DNA of 64,000 bases from Bacillota bacterium. Lineage in GTDB: Bacteria; Bacillota; Clostridia; Acetivibrionales; DSM-1351. The translations under genes and the position numbers were made by a program. Location: positions 25,666 through 89,665 of the forward strand of contig JAEXOY010000034.1 of assembly GCA_023439045.1 (NCBI GenBank). The letters are read 5' to 3'. Positions 24,808-33,375 of this stretch are shown in pieces; positions within the stretch are counted from its first letter, which is position 1, and each line of letters opens with the position of its first letter. Below the pieces are notes generated by a model. The model was not told the DNA's origin, did not search any database, and saw only the letters and a list, made by a program, of their open reading frames with translations.

Positions 24808-26403
24808 TTAGGCTGCCTTTTCGTCTTCTTCAATCGTATCCAAACATTCGTCATCATAAACAGGTTTTGTTTTCAGGAATAATGATAATACTACTCCTAA
24901 AAGTAATAATAGAGCACCTATATAAAACACACTAGTTAATGCATCTCCCATTACTGTGCGAACCATTCCAATCATTTGTTGAAATAAGCCCTGAATTTGC
25001 TGGGGCATAGACAACTGTATACTGTCAAGTTTATTGCTATCCAACAACATTTGAGGATTAGCCATAGCGGTAAACTTTTGTGCAGTTTCAGCATCCAATA
25101 CGGAAAGATCTACTCCAGTTGCAGGGTTCATTACTACAGCCATGTTTTTTGCCATTGATGAGTTCATAATAGCTCCAAATATGGCAATAAAGATAGTCCC
25201 ACCCAGGTTACGAAAGAGGGTACAAGATGCAGTTACTACACCTAACTGGGAGATTGGGGCGGAGTTCTGTGCAGTTGTCGTGAATACTGTCATACCAAAG
25301 CCCAGTCCTATACCAAATATAATCAAGCTTATAGTAGCCCATACAATATTACTCATATTGGCCATAATAATCATACTTCCGCTCATAATGCCTAAGCCGA
25401 GTACAGCAAATAGTCTGTAATTATTGCTTTTAGACATCCAACGCCCAACTAGTGTACTAAATATAATCATCATTATTGACATGGGAATGTTCAATAACCC
25501 CGATGTTGTAGCAGAGAGTCCTTTTACACCTTGAATATAGAAGGGAATATAAGACATTGCTCCCATCATTCCACCACTCATAACAAAACTTGCTGCGTAT
25601 GAAATTGTGACACCCTTGTTTTTAAACATAGAAAGAGGCATTACAGGACTCTTTGCCTTTCGTTCAACAAGTATAAGAAGTATAATTCCAGCTAAAGTAG
25701 CTGCAAAGAGACCTAAAATCTGAGGTGAGGTCCAAGCATATTTTGTTCCAGCCCATGAGAATCCTAAAAGTAAGAAAGTAATTGAAAGCGCTAGCATTAA
25801 CGATCCCAAATAATCAATGGATTCTGAAGCATTCCCTTTTGATTTAGGAAAGAGACTTAAAATCATAAAGAAGGCTACGACACCTAGAGGTAGGAAGAGC
25901 CAAAATAGCCACTTCCATGCTATGTAATCAACCATGATACCGCCGAGAACTGGACCAAGGATACTAGAAAGTCCGAAGATAGACATCATCACTCCTGTCC
26001 ATTTGGCTCTCTCTTGTGGAGGGTATAAATCTCCAATGGCGGTTAGCGAGATAGACATTAAAATGCCTCCGCCAATTCCCTGAATACCACGGAAGGCTAT
26101 CATTTGAAAAATATTAGTCGACAATCCTGTTAAAAAAGAACCTATTAGAAATACAGAAATTCCTGATAGTAGAAAGATTTTTCTCCCATATATATCGGAT
26201 AATTTTCCGAATATTATGGTAGAAATAGTTGAGGTTAGCATGTAACCTGTAATCACCCATGAGTAGTAGTCCATTCCACCTAATTGAGCGATAATTTTGG
26301 GTAGTGCTGCACTGATAATTGTTTGATTAATTGCGGCGAAAAACATTGTAGCCATTAACGCTATCATGACCAACATTCTTCTTTTCTGTGTTAGTTGTTG
26401 CAT
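24808..26403 (-). CDS. DHA2-family (14-helix) MFS drug exporter
   Basis: A 531-residue transporter with about 14 membrane helices. The motif A region G-K-L-S-D-I-Y-G-R-K is in the loop after helix 2, and the motif C-like G-L-S-S-I-L-G-P-V-L-G-G lies in helix 5. It resembles EmrB/MdrL-type proton antiporters. The C-terminal half has an extra loop (about 410-470) rich in M, N and D. The start follows AAAGGA. The operator at 26432-26444 and promoter at 26447-26475 belong to it. MarR is encoded next. Confidence 0.9.
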   Translation of the reverse strand: MQQLTQKRRMLVMIALMATMFFAAINQTIISAALPKIIAQLGGMDYYSWVITGYMLTSTISTIIFGKLSDIYGRKIFLLSGISVFLIGSFLTGLSTNIFQMIAFRGIQGIGGGILMSISLTAIGDLYPPQERAKWTGVMMSIFGLSSILGPVLGGIMVDYIAWKWLFWLFLPLGVVAFFMILSLFPKSKGNASESIDYLGSLMLALSITFLLLGFSWAGTKYAWTSPQILGLFAATLAGIILLILVERKAKSPVMPLSMFKNKGVTISYAASFVMSGGMMGAMSYIPFYIQGVKGLSATTSGLLNIPMSIMMIIFSTLVGRWMSKSNNYRLFAVLGLGIMSGSMIIMANMSNIVWATISLIIFGIGLGFGMTVFTTTAQNSAPISQLGVVTASCTLFRNLGGTIFIAIFGAIMNSSMAKNMAVVMNPATGVDLSVLDAETAQKFTAMANPQMLLDSNKLDSIQLSMPQQIQGLFQQMIGMVRTVMGDALTSVFYIGALLLLLGVVLSLFLKTKPVYDDECLDTIEEDEKAA

Positions 26404-26431
26404 AAAAATTCCTTTCGTATAATATAATTAG

Positions 26432-26475
26432 TTAGGTAACCTAATTAATATAATATGATTATTACATTTAGTCAA
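26432..26475 (-). promoter_or_regulatory. Promoter and MarR-type operator of the MFS exporter
   Basis: On the minus strand TTGACT (26475-26470), a 17-base spacer, and TATATT (26452-26447). Immediately downstream is the palindrome TTAGGTAACCTAA (26432-26444, 6+1+6, perfect arms), with more A-T symmetry outside. Its place right after the -10 box suits repression, most simply by the MarR protein encoded downstream. Confidence 0.6.
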
Positions 26476-26506
26476 TAACTTATGAAAAATAATGCAAATT
26501 TTATAA

Positions 26507-26566
26507 GATATAAAAATGCACCTACATGTTAGAAGTTTATCAAAATCTAACATAAGAGGTGCATTT
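26507..26566 (-). terminator. Terminator of the Bcr-type exporter gene
   Basis: A two-part stem: AAATGCACCT (26514-26523) with AGGTGCATTT (26557-26566), and inside it ATGTTAGA (26526-26533) with TCTAACAT (26546-26553). On the minus strand it is followed by TTTTTATA. Confidence 0.75.
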
Positions 26567-26658
26567 AAGTCTCATTATAATATGGTTTAGTATATACTAT
26601 CAAATCTATTTATTACAATTAAATGTTTATTGCTGCTATCAAAATATACTTATTGCTA

Positions 26659-28068
26659 TCAAATATCTTTTACACCTATGCAAGGAATATTTGATTTTAA
26701 AAATAGATTCCAGCTAACAAGAGAAATTAAGGAACAAACGGAAATAATGGCACCCAAGGCTATAACTGCATTTCCCCAAGGCAGTGAGGCTACTGCCATT
26801 CCTATACTTCCCATTACCATGGACAGGGTATTTATTAAGGAAGAAGCTGACCCGGTGTCACCCTTTTGCTGTTCCAAAAGTAAGTTCGTGCTAAACGGCC
26901 TTATTACAGTACCGCACAATGACATAAATACAAAGGAGATCCAAAATAGTATTGGAGCCAGAGTTCCAATACTAATAACCAGAATACCGCTTATAGTAGA
27001 TACTCCCAATATCATTGTAGCAAATACTTTCTTATTCATGTTTCTAAATACCTTTACATAAATAAATGGCCCTGAAATAGAAACCAGTGCGTTGAAGGCA
27101 AAGAAATAAGTATAAACCTGAGGACTAAGACCAAAGTAATCCACATATATATATGATGAAATGGCTATATACCCTAAGAACGGAAGTGAATTAAGAGCGA
27201 ATATTACTGCGGGTATAATGAAGCTTTTATTCTTGGATATAACCAGCAGTCTTCCTAGGGAACCTAGCAATGTACCCCTATATCTATCTTCTTCTCTCAA
27301 TGTTTCCTGGAATAAAAGTGTTATTATCAAATTAATTATACTGATTATCGCAAGAGTCCAAAATGCACCTCTCCAAGTTGTAAACCGTAGGATTACGCCC
27401 CCTATTAGCGGAGCAATCATAGGAGCAAGTCCCGATATTGATTGACATATGGCTAAAACACTTTCCCTCTTCTTGTTGGAAAAAGTATCCTTTATAATTG
27501 CAATAGAAACAGATGTTATACCTCCTGCAGCTAAACCTTGGAATACTCTGGCTATAATCAGCATGTATACGTTTATAGAAAGTGCGCACGCAATACTGCA
27601 TATCATGTATGCTATGCTACCAATAAGAAGAATGGGTTTTCGGCCATATTTGTCACTTAAAGGTCCCCAGAATAAAATCCCTACTGAATAGAATAGGAAG
27701 AATAAGCTTAACGTTAGATTAATTATTGATGAGCTGCAACCAAAATATGTACTCATGTTTGGTAATGCAGGCAAGTACATATCTGTAGAAAGGGGAATAA
27801 ACATATTCATAAAGGCTACGAAAAAAATTAGACCCTTGTTTCCAAGATAAGTTTGCTTTGCAGTGGCAGCTTGATTGCTGATAGTAACTGTTTGATTAAT
27901 GTTGTTTACTGTTTGGGCATTAGCATGTGCTGATTGTTTAGTTGCAGTTACTGTTTGGGCATTAACATGTGCTGATTGTTTAGTTGTATTTACTGTTTGG
28001 GTATTAGCATGTGCTGATTGATTAGTTGCACTTTCTGATTTGGTATTGCTATGTACAGCTCGGTTCAT
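26659..28068 (-). CDS. Bcr/CflA-type MFS exporter with a repeat-rich N-terminal tail
   Basis: A 469-residue protein; residues from about 77 form a 12-helix drug antiporter (M-N-M-F-I-P-L-S-T-D-M-Y-L-P-A-L-P at helix 1, G-P-L-S-D-K-Y-G-R-K as motif A, P-L-I-G-G in helix 5), as in Bcr/CflA proteins, which are usually about 400 residues. The first 75 residues are an added cytoplasmic tail of 14-residue tandem repeats rich in Thr, Gln, Asn, Ala and Ser. No Met in the last part of the tail would allow a later start, and GGAGG precedes the ATG at 10 bases, so the tail is probably translated. It is upstream of the DHA2 exporter but separated by a terminator and a promoter. Confidence 0.85.
   Translation of the reverse strand: MNRAVHSNTKSESATNQSAHANTQTVNTTKQSAHVNAQTVTATKQSAHANAQTVNNINQTVTISNQAATAKQTYLGNKGLIFFVAFMNMFIPLSTDMYLPALPNMSTYFGCSSSIINLTLSLFFLFYSVGILFWGPLSDKYGRKPILLIGSIAYMICSIACALSINVYMLIIARVFQGLAAGGITSVSIAIIKDTFSNKKRESVLAICQSISGLAPMIAPLIGGVILRFTTWRGAFWTLAIISIINLIITLLFQETLREEDRYRGTLLGSLGRLLVISKNKSFIIPAVIFALNSLPFLGYIAISSYIYVDYFGLSPQVYTYFFAFNALVSISGPFIYVKVFRNMNKKVFATMILGVSTISGILVISIGTLAPILFWISFVFMSLCGTVIRPFSTNLLLEQQKGDTGSASSLINTLSMVMGSIGMAVASLPWGNAVIALGAIISVCSLISLVSWNLFLKSNIPCIGVKDI
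27904..28029 (-). repeat. Three tandem 42-bp repeats in the exporter's N-terminal tail
   Basis: Three 42-base units encode residues 14-55 as A-T-N-Q-S-A-H-A-N-T-Q-T-V-N and two close variants. A decayed fourth unit can be seen on each side. The unit length keeps the frame. Confidence 0.85.
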
Positions 28069-28370
28069 TGTAAATAATCCTCCGGAATTTACTTTGCAAA
28101 AGTTTACATATATTGTTGTAAGTATGATTTGCCGTTCTTGACTATTCTACACCAAATATTATGAAAACTGCAATATCACAAAAAAGTTTACTATATGATA
28201 AACTTATTGACTTAATTATATAAAGTATATAGTGTAATTATTTAATATATTTAAGTGAAGAGGGTCTAAAAAAATTTTTTAAATGCTATTGATTGATTGG
28301 TATTTTCAAGCAAATAAAACGGTGGTATCATTGCACTATCAAGTTACGAGAAAAGTTTGGAGTTGATATT
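28069..28370. other. AT-rich intergenic stretch
   Basis: About 300 bases between the divergent exporter gene and a small predicted gene. Very AT-rich, with TTGACT and TATAGT-like words near 28207-28235 at a poor spacing of 15. Nothing else seen. Confidence 0.35.
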
Positions 28371-28574
28371 ATGGATGGCTTACATGTGTATGTATATTTT
28401 GGGTATGATGATTCAATTGATGATTCCGACCTTTATAGTAAACACAGGAGCGTAGCGACGCAAGATGGGTATTATGGTAAGGTGCTTGAAAAGGGAGAAC
28501 AAACCATAGACAATTATTATGGAAGCATCAAGCGGCAAAAGGTCCAAGAACTGTCTGGGTACTACAACAAGTAA
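28371..28574 (+). CDS. Hypothetical small protein
   Basis: A possible 67-residue acidic and Tyr-rich protein (M-D-G-L-H-V-Y-V-Y-F-G-Y-D-D-S). The ATG at 28371 lies 9 bases after TTGGAG. An in-frame start 78 bases upstream exists but has no RBS. I recognise no family. Its end is followed at once by the two hairpins described next. Confidence 0.35.
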   Translation: MDGLHVYVYFGYDDSIDDSDLYSKHRSVATQDGYYGKVLEKGEQTIDNYYGSIKRQKVQELSGYYNK

Positions 28575-28603
28575 AATTATTTAAAGTGAATATTTGACGA
28601 TGT

Positions 28604-28650
28604 AGTCTTTTAAAGAAACCTTTTGGGGTTTTATTAAAAGACTATTTTTG
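28604..28650 (+). terminator. Hairpin 1 of a tandem pair upstream of the PII-like gene
   Basis: AGTCTTTTAA (28604-28613) pairs perfectly with TTAAAAGACT (28634-28643), followed by ATTTTTG. It follows the sequence TATTTGACGATGT. Confidence 0.7.
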
Positions 28651-28664
28651 TATATTGACGGTGT

Positions 28665-28709
28665 GGTCTTTGCAAATACGCTTTTGTGGCGTATGCGGAG
28701 ACCTTTTTT
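28665..28709 (+). terminator. Hairpin 2 of a tandem pair upstream of the PII-like gene
   Basis: GGTCTTTGCAAATACGC (28665-28681) pairs with GCGTATGCGGAGACC (28689-28703) with a small internal bulge, followed by TTTTTTG. It is preceded by TATTGACGGTGT, nearly the same lead-in as hairpin 1, so the two look like a duplicated unit. Confidence 0.65.
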
Positions 28710-28800
28710 GATATCGATATGCAAATATTATTTAGGTAACAGAGGTAACAAGTGTAAATTAACTAAGAATAGCGTAATCCATAAAAGGAGGAGAATTAAT

Positions 28801-29139
28801 ATGAAGAAGTTAGAAATAATTATTAGGCCTGACAAACTTGAAGTCTTGAAAAAGCTTTTGGATCAATGCGGATGTGGTGGTATGACAGTAACCGCGGTAA
28901 TGGGTTGTGGAATGCAGAAGGGCAATATTACTGAATTAAAAGGGCTTAAGCTCAATATCAATCTCATTCCAAAGATACAGGTGAACGCTGTAATTGATGA
29001 TAATTCACTAGAAAACTTACTAGTAGAGATCAGAAATAATATTGCTACTGGCCAGGTTGGGGACGGAAAGGTATTTGTATATGATGTAGAAGATGCAATG
29101 AGAATTAGGACGGGCGAGAGGGGAGTAAGAGCCATATAG
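28801..29139 (+). CDS. PII-like signalling protein
   Basis: A 112-residue member of the PII (GlnB/GlnK) superfamily. The N-terminal K-K-L-E-I-I-I-R-P-D-K-L-E-V-L, the G-M-T-V-T-A-V strand before the T-loop, and the C-terminal G-Q-V-G-D-G-K-V-F-V-Y-D-V-E-D-A-M-R-I-R-T-G-E-R-G (B and C loops that hold ATP/ADP) are all present. The T-loop lacks the E-L-Y-R-G-A-E-Y segment and reads E-L-K-G-L-K-L-N, so the uridylylated Tyr is absent. The start at 28801 has an AAAGGAGG-type RBS. It lies 58 bases before potA, so it may gate polyamine uptake or metabolism by sensing ATP/ADP or 2-oxoglutarate, like GlnK with AmtB; that role is inference. Confidence 0.88.
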   Translation: MKKLEIIIRPDKLEVLKKLLDQCGCGGMTVTAVMGCGMQKGNITELKGLKLNINLIPKIQVNAVIDDNSLENLLVEIRNNIATGQVGDGKVFVYDVEDAMRIRTGERGVRAI

Positions 29140-29196
29140 CTTAAATAAAACTATTTGCTGATCTTATTGCAAATTTCAGGAGAAAGGAGATGCAAT

Positions 29197-30324
29197 ATGT
29201 GTACAATGGTTGAAATTCAGGGTGTAAACAAGCATTACGGGGATAATCATGTTGTAAAAGATCTAAGTCTTTCAATCCAGGAAGGAGAATTCCTTACCCT
29301 GCTAGGTCCCTCTGGATGTGGTAAAACAACTACCCTCAGAATGATTGCTGGGTTTGAGAGGCCTACAAATGGAAGTATCCTTGTTGAAGGTTATAACGTA
29401 GAGGAAAAGGAACCCTTTGAAAGAGATGTAAATACAGTATTTCAGAGCTATGCCTTGTTTCCCCATAAAAATATATATGACAATATAGGCTTTGGACTAA
29501 AAATGAAAAAGGTAAAAAAGCAGGAGATTAAAAAGAGAGTTTCTGAGATGCTCAAGCTTGTTCAACTTGAGGGATTTGAAAAAAGAATGCCAAGCCAACT
29601 CTCGGGTGGGCAAAAGCAGAGGGTGGCAATAGCTCGTGCGCTCATAAATAAGCCAAAGGTGTTACTCTTAGATGAGCCCTTAGGAGCATTAGACTTAAAG
29701 CTACGAAAGCAGATGCAGGTAGAACTGAAAAGGCTTCAAAAAAAGCTGGGAATAACCTTTGTGTATGTGACTCATGACCAAGAGGAAGCTCTGACAATGA
29801 GCGATAGGATTGCCGTGATGAATGCCGGTGTTATAGAACAGCTTGGAACGCCTGATGAGATATATGAGAGGCCAGTCTCAAAATTTGTAGCAAACTTCAT
29901 AGGAGAATCAAATATCCTAGAAGCGGTAATTACAGAAAACCAACAGAGGGAAGTGTGCGCACAAACTGAAACAGGAACAGTGACAGCCTACTGCAAGGAG
30001 GATAACCAATACATATTTAAAAAAGGTGATATGGTTTATATATCGGTAAGACCTGAAAAAATGAAATTTTCGCCTAATGAGGTTGAAGGCTTTACTATAT
30101 CAGGCGTAGTGAAGGAGTATATTTACATTGGCTTGGTTGTCAAGAGCATAGTAGTATTGCCAAATGGTCAGGAGATAAAAATCAGCAGGCTTTCTGGGGA
30201 CTACCTTCCCCAAATTGCTTCGGTTGCTTATATATATTGGGATACCAAGGATGCTGTAATTATGAAAAGTGATGCTCAACCTATTTATTCATTTATCGAC
30301 AATGTTTATCTAGGAGGTGATTAA
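29197..30324 (+). CDS. potA: Spermidine/putrescine import ATP-binding protein
   Basis: A 375-residue ABC ATPase. Walker A G-P-S-G-C-G-K-T-T, signature L-S-G-G-Q-K-Q-R-V-A-I-A-R-A-L, Walker B L-L-L-D-E-P-L-G-A-L-D and switch T-H-D-Q-E-E-A-L are all canonical. A C-terminal TOBE domain (about 270-360) is typical of PotA/MalK-type importers. The ATG at 29197 has AAAGGAG six bases upstream, better than earlier in-frame codons. The permeases follow after one base. Confidence 0.93.
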   Translation: MCTMVEIQGVNKHYGDNHVVKDLSLSIQEGEFLTLLGPSGCGKTTTLRMIAGFERPTNGSILVEGYNVEEKEPFERDVNTVFQSYALFPHKNIYDNIGFGLKMKKVKKQEIKKRVSEMLKLVQLEGFEKRMPSQLSGGQKQRVAIARALINKPKVLLLDEPLGALDLKLRKQMQVELKRLQKKLGITFVYVTHDQEEALTMSDRIAVMNAGVIEQLGTPDEIYERPVSKFVANFIGESNILEAVITENQQREVCAQTETGTVTAYCKEDNQYIFKKGDMVYISVRPEKMKFSPNEVEGFTISGVVKEYIYIGLVVKSIVVLPNGQEIKISRLSGDYLPQIASVAYIYWDTKDAVIMKSDAQPIYSFIDNVYLGGD

Positions 30325-30325
30325 T

Positions 30326-31231
30326 ATGAGTAATACATCAGTATCTATTGCGACTTCTGGTAATTCATATGGCAGAGCTGGACGAAGATTTCTTCCCAAG
30401 ATTATAACTCTATCTCCCGTAAGTTTTTGGATGATTCTTTTAATTGCAATTCCACTTGTATATGTTCTTATATTGAGCTTTTTTAAGAGAAGCCCCAATG
30501 GTGGAGTTATACCTGGGTTTACTCTCGAAAACTATGCAAGACTCATTAGTACAGAATATCTCAAGATATATTGGACCTCAATTGTTGTTGCATTAATTAC
30601 TACTATAATATGCATCCTTTTAGCGTATCCCTTTGCATATCACATGGCTAATGGTTCTAAAAGAAAACAGACTGTAATGATGCTGCTTGTTATTATACCG
30701 TTCTGGACAAATTCCCTTATCAGGCTATATGGCTGGAAAACACTATTGGGTGCTGAAGGCCCAATAAATAAGCTGTTAATGGCGACTGGCCTTATAAATA
30801 CGCCTCTTGAAATGCTTTTTACCGAAGGAGCTGTTGTCCTTGGCATGGTGTACACCCTAATCCCATTTATGATTCTGCCGTTATACACCTCTATTGAGAA
30901 GCTTGATAAAACATTACTTGAAGCGGCTGGTGACCTTGGAGCAAAAAGGTACAATACATTTTTTCATATAACCTTGCAGCTCACCGCACCGGGAATTTTT
31001 GCAGGTTCAGTAATGGTGTTTATTCCTTCCTTGGGGTATTTCTTCGTTTCTGATTTAATGGGTGGTGGAAACACCATGATGATAGGAAACTTGATAAAGA
31101 ATCAGTTTTATACATCACAAAATTGGCCATTAGGAGCTGCTTTATCTATTGTTCTTATATTAATAACACTGCTAATAGTCAAAATATATACATCACTTGG
31201 TGGAAGTATGGACAGTTTGGGGGTGGGTTAA
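30326..31231 (+). CDS. potB: Spermidine/putrescine ABC transporter permease, PotB
   Basis: A 301-residue permease with six helices and the EAA loop (E-A-A-G-D-L-G-A, then L-T-A-P-G-I near 215-225) that docks to PotA. P-F-W-T-N-S-L-I-R-L-Y is typical of PotB. The ATG at 30326 follows AGGAGGTGA; the stop shares a base with the start of potC. Confidence 0.93.
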   Translation: MSNTSVSIATSGNSYGRAGRRFLPKIITLSPVSFWMILLIAIPLVYVLILSFFKRSPNGGVIPGFTLENYARLISTEYLKIYWTSIVVALITTIICILLAYPFAYHMANGSKRKQTVMMLLVIIPFWTNSLIRLYGWKTLLGAEGPINKLLMATGLINTPLEMLFTEGAVVLGMVYTLIPFMILPLYTSIEKLDKTLLEAAGDLGAKRYNTFFHITLQLTAPGIFAGSVMVFIPSLGYFFVSDLMGGGNTMMIGNLIKNQFYTSQNWPLGAALSIVLILITLLIVKIYTSLGGSMDSLGVG

Positions 31232-32058
31232 TGAAAAGCATAAAAAATAAGCTAATAAAGATATCGGGGAGACTATTTACCGCAATAATGCTTGGTTTTC
31301 TATACATTCCGATAATGATTTTGGTGCTATTTTCTTTCAATACCTCTAAAAGAAATATCGTATTTCAGGGCTTTACTCTAGAGTGGTATCATAAGATGCT
31401 TGAAAATACAAGGCTGATAGAAGCATTGCAGAACACCTTAATTGTTGCATTGGTTAGTACTGCATTTGCTGTGACAATAGGAACGATAGGTGCATATGGT
31501 CTCCATAAATATAGCTTTAGGGGAAAACAGGCCATTCAAGCCTTAATGTACATACCAGTAGTAATCCCTGAAATTATACTTGGTATTGCGTTGCTGTCTA
31601 TTTTTTCAATAGTAAACCTTCCGCTGGGACTGCTCACAATGATTATTGCTCATACTACCTTCTGCATACCCTTTGTAGTTTTTACTGTGAGGGCAAGGTT
31701 GAATGGATTTGACAACTCAATTGAAGAGGCAGCAATGGATTTAGGAGCAAATAGAATTATTACCTTCTTTGAGATTGTGCTGCCGTCCATTATGCCCGGT
31801 GTAGTATCCGGGGCTCTGCTCTCTCTTACACTCTCAATGGATGATGTTATAATCAGCTTCTTTACAACTGGACCTGACAGCACTACCTTACCAATGCAAG
31901 TGTTCTCAATGGTTCGCTCGGGGATATCACCGGATGTTAATGCAATGTTCACTTTGATTCTAGCGGTCACTGTTACCGTTGTAATACTAACCCAGAGCGA
32001 TATTCTGACCCATATTATAGGCTTCTTGAGACGAAGAACCAAGGGAGCTCGTCAATAA
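31231..32058 (+). CDS. potC: Spermidine/putrescine ABC transporter permease, PotC
   Basis: A 275-residue permease, partner of PotB. Hydrophobic helices, the EAA loop (E-A-A-M-D-L-G-A-N, then L-P-S-I-M-P-G near 195) and S-L-D-D/S-M-D-D-V-I-I-S-F in helix 5 are typical for PotC. The start is fixed by the TAATG overlap with potB and the GGGGGTGG upstream. A run of 17-bp repeats separates it from potD. Confidence 0.92.
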   Translation: MKSIKNKLIKISGRLFTAIMLGFLYIPIMILVLFSFNTSKRNIVFQGFTLEWYHKMLENTRLIEALQNTLIVALVSTAFAVTIGTIGAYGLHKYSFRGKQAIQALMYIPVVIPEIILGIALLSIFSIVNLPLGLLTMIIAHTTFCIPFVVFTVRARLNGFDNSIEEAAMDLGANRIITFFEIVLPSIMPGVVSGALLSLTLSMDDVIISFFTTGPDSTTLPMQVFSMVRSGISPDVNAMFTLILAVTVTVVILTQSDILTHIIGFLRRRTKGARQ

Positions 32059-32061
32059 GTG

Positions 32062-32146
32062 CTAGCAAGATACAAGGACTAGCAAGATACAAGGACTAGC
32101 AAAATACAAGGGCTAGCAAAATACAAGGGCTAGCAAAATACAAGAG
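32062..32146 (+). repeat. Five tandem 17-bp repeats between potC and potD
   Basis: Five units of CTAGCAAGATACAAGGA or CTAGCAAAATACAAGGG type start at 32062, 32079, 32096, 32113 and 32130. There are no spacers and no coding sense. Confidence 0.9.
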
Positions 32147-32220
32147 CAAATTGCCATAAAAACATTAATAAGAACTTATTAGAATTTAATTAAAAATTTA
32201 TTTACAAGGAGATGGATAAT

Positions 32221-33288
32221 ATGAAAAGGATAATTAGTTTTGTAGTAGTGCTAGCAATGATAATTGCTGTAATGACTGGGTGTGGAAGCAGCAGCGGAAG
32301 CGATAACAGTGGAAAGAAAGCAGGCGGGGAGATCAACTTCTTTAACTGGACAGAATATATGCCACAGTCTGTTATTGATGCTTTTGAAGAGGAATATGGC
32401 ATCAAGGTTAATTATACAACCTTCTCATCCAATGAGGAAATGCTTGCAAAGATTAAGTCGGGCGAAAAGGGTATGTACGACCTTACTATTGCTAGTGACT
32501 ACATGGTGAACACTATGATTAAGGAAGACCTGCTTGAAAAATTGGATAAGGATAAGATTAAAAATATATCAAATCTAAATCCTGCTTACATGAATATGGA
32601 ATTTGACCAAGACAATCAATACTCCGTTCCCTATATGCTTTCTAATGCAATTCTTTGTTACAACAAGTCAAAGCTACCCGAAGGAATAACCAGCTTTTCA
32701 GACTTATATGACCCAAAATACAATAATTCTGTAGTATGTCTAGATGATATGAGAATGGTTATTGGAATTACTGCTATTTCATTGGGCTATTCGGTAAATG
32801 AAACTGACCCCCAAAAGCTTTCGAAGATAAAGGAGAAACTGTTTGAACTAAAGCCAAACATTAAGGTTTTTGATAGCGATACCCCAAAGTCCAGTATGAT
32901 AGCAGGGGAAACCTCTATCGGCTACATGTGGTGTGCAGAGGTAGCGCTTGCGATGCAGGAAAACCCTGACATCGTACCTGTTTACCCCAAGGAAGGATTA
33001 TGCCTCATGGTTGACAACTTTGTAATACCGACAGGTGCAAAAAACAAAGAGAATGCGGAGCTTTTCATTGACTTTATACTAAGACCAGATATTAGCAAGC
33101 TTGTTTCAGACGAGTTTCCGTATGTAAATCCAAATAAAGCTGCTTTTGATCTGCTACCGGACTCCTTTAAAAACAACCCTGCTTCCAATCCACCCGAGGA
33201 GGAAATGAAAAAGGGACAGTTGCTTCATAACCTAGGAGATAAGGCAAAATTATATGATGACTTATGGACTGAATTCAAGAACAAATAA
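32221..33288 (+). CDS. potD: Spermidine/putrescine-binding lipoprotein, PotD
   Basis: A 355-residue extracytoplasmic binding protein. The signal peptide ends with the lipobox V-M-T-G-C near residue 20, so the mature protein is lipid-anchored. A Ser/Gly linker follows, then the PotD start I-N-F-F-N-W-T-E-Y-M-P (Trp and Tyr for the amine pocket). The ATG at 32221 is 9 bases after AAGGAG; an ATG at 32212 abuts the RBS. It completes the importer. Confidence 0.93.
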   Translation: MKRIISFVVVLAMIIAVMTGCGSSSGSDNSGKKAGGEINFFNWTEYMPQSVIDAFEEEYGIKVNYTTFSSNEEMLAKIKSGEKGMYDLTIASDYMVNTMIKEDLLEKLDKDKIKNISNLNPAYMNMEFDQDNQYSVPYMLSNAILCYNKSKLPEGITSFSDLYDPKYNNSVVCLDDMRMVIGITAISLGYSVNETDPQKLSKIKEKLFELKPNIKVFDSDTPKSSMIAGETSIGYMWCAEVALAMQENPDIVPVYPKEGLCLMVDNFVIPTGAKNKENAELFIDFILRPDISKLVSDEFPYVNPNKAAFDLLPDSFKNNPASNPPEEEMKKGQLLHNLGDKAKLYDDLWTEFKNK

Positions 33289-33375
33289 ATAATAACCCCA
33301 AAAAGGGTAAAAGAGAGTTGGAAGTTTAGCGGTATACAACTATCAAATTCAAAAATTAATTATTTGGAGGGAACT

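Noticed and set aside
32062..32146. Possible CRISPR-like array
   Set aside because: The repeats are directly joined with no spacers and no cas gene is near; the same holds for the arrays at 43273 and 45842.
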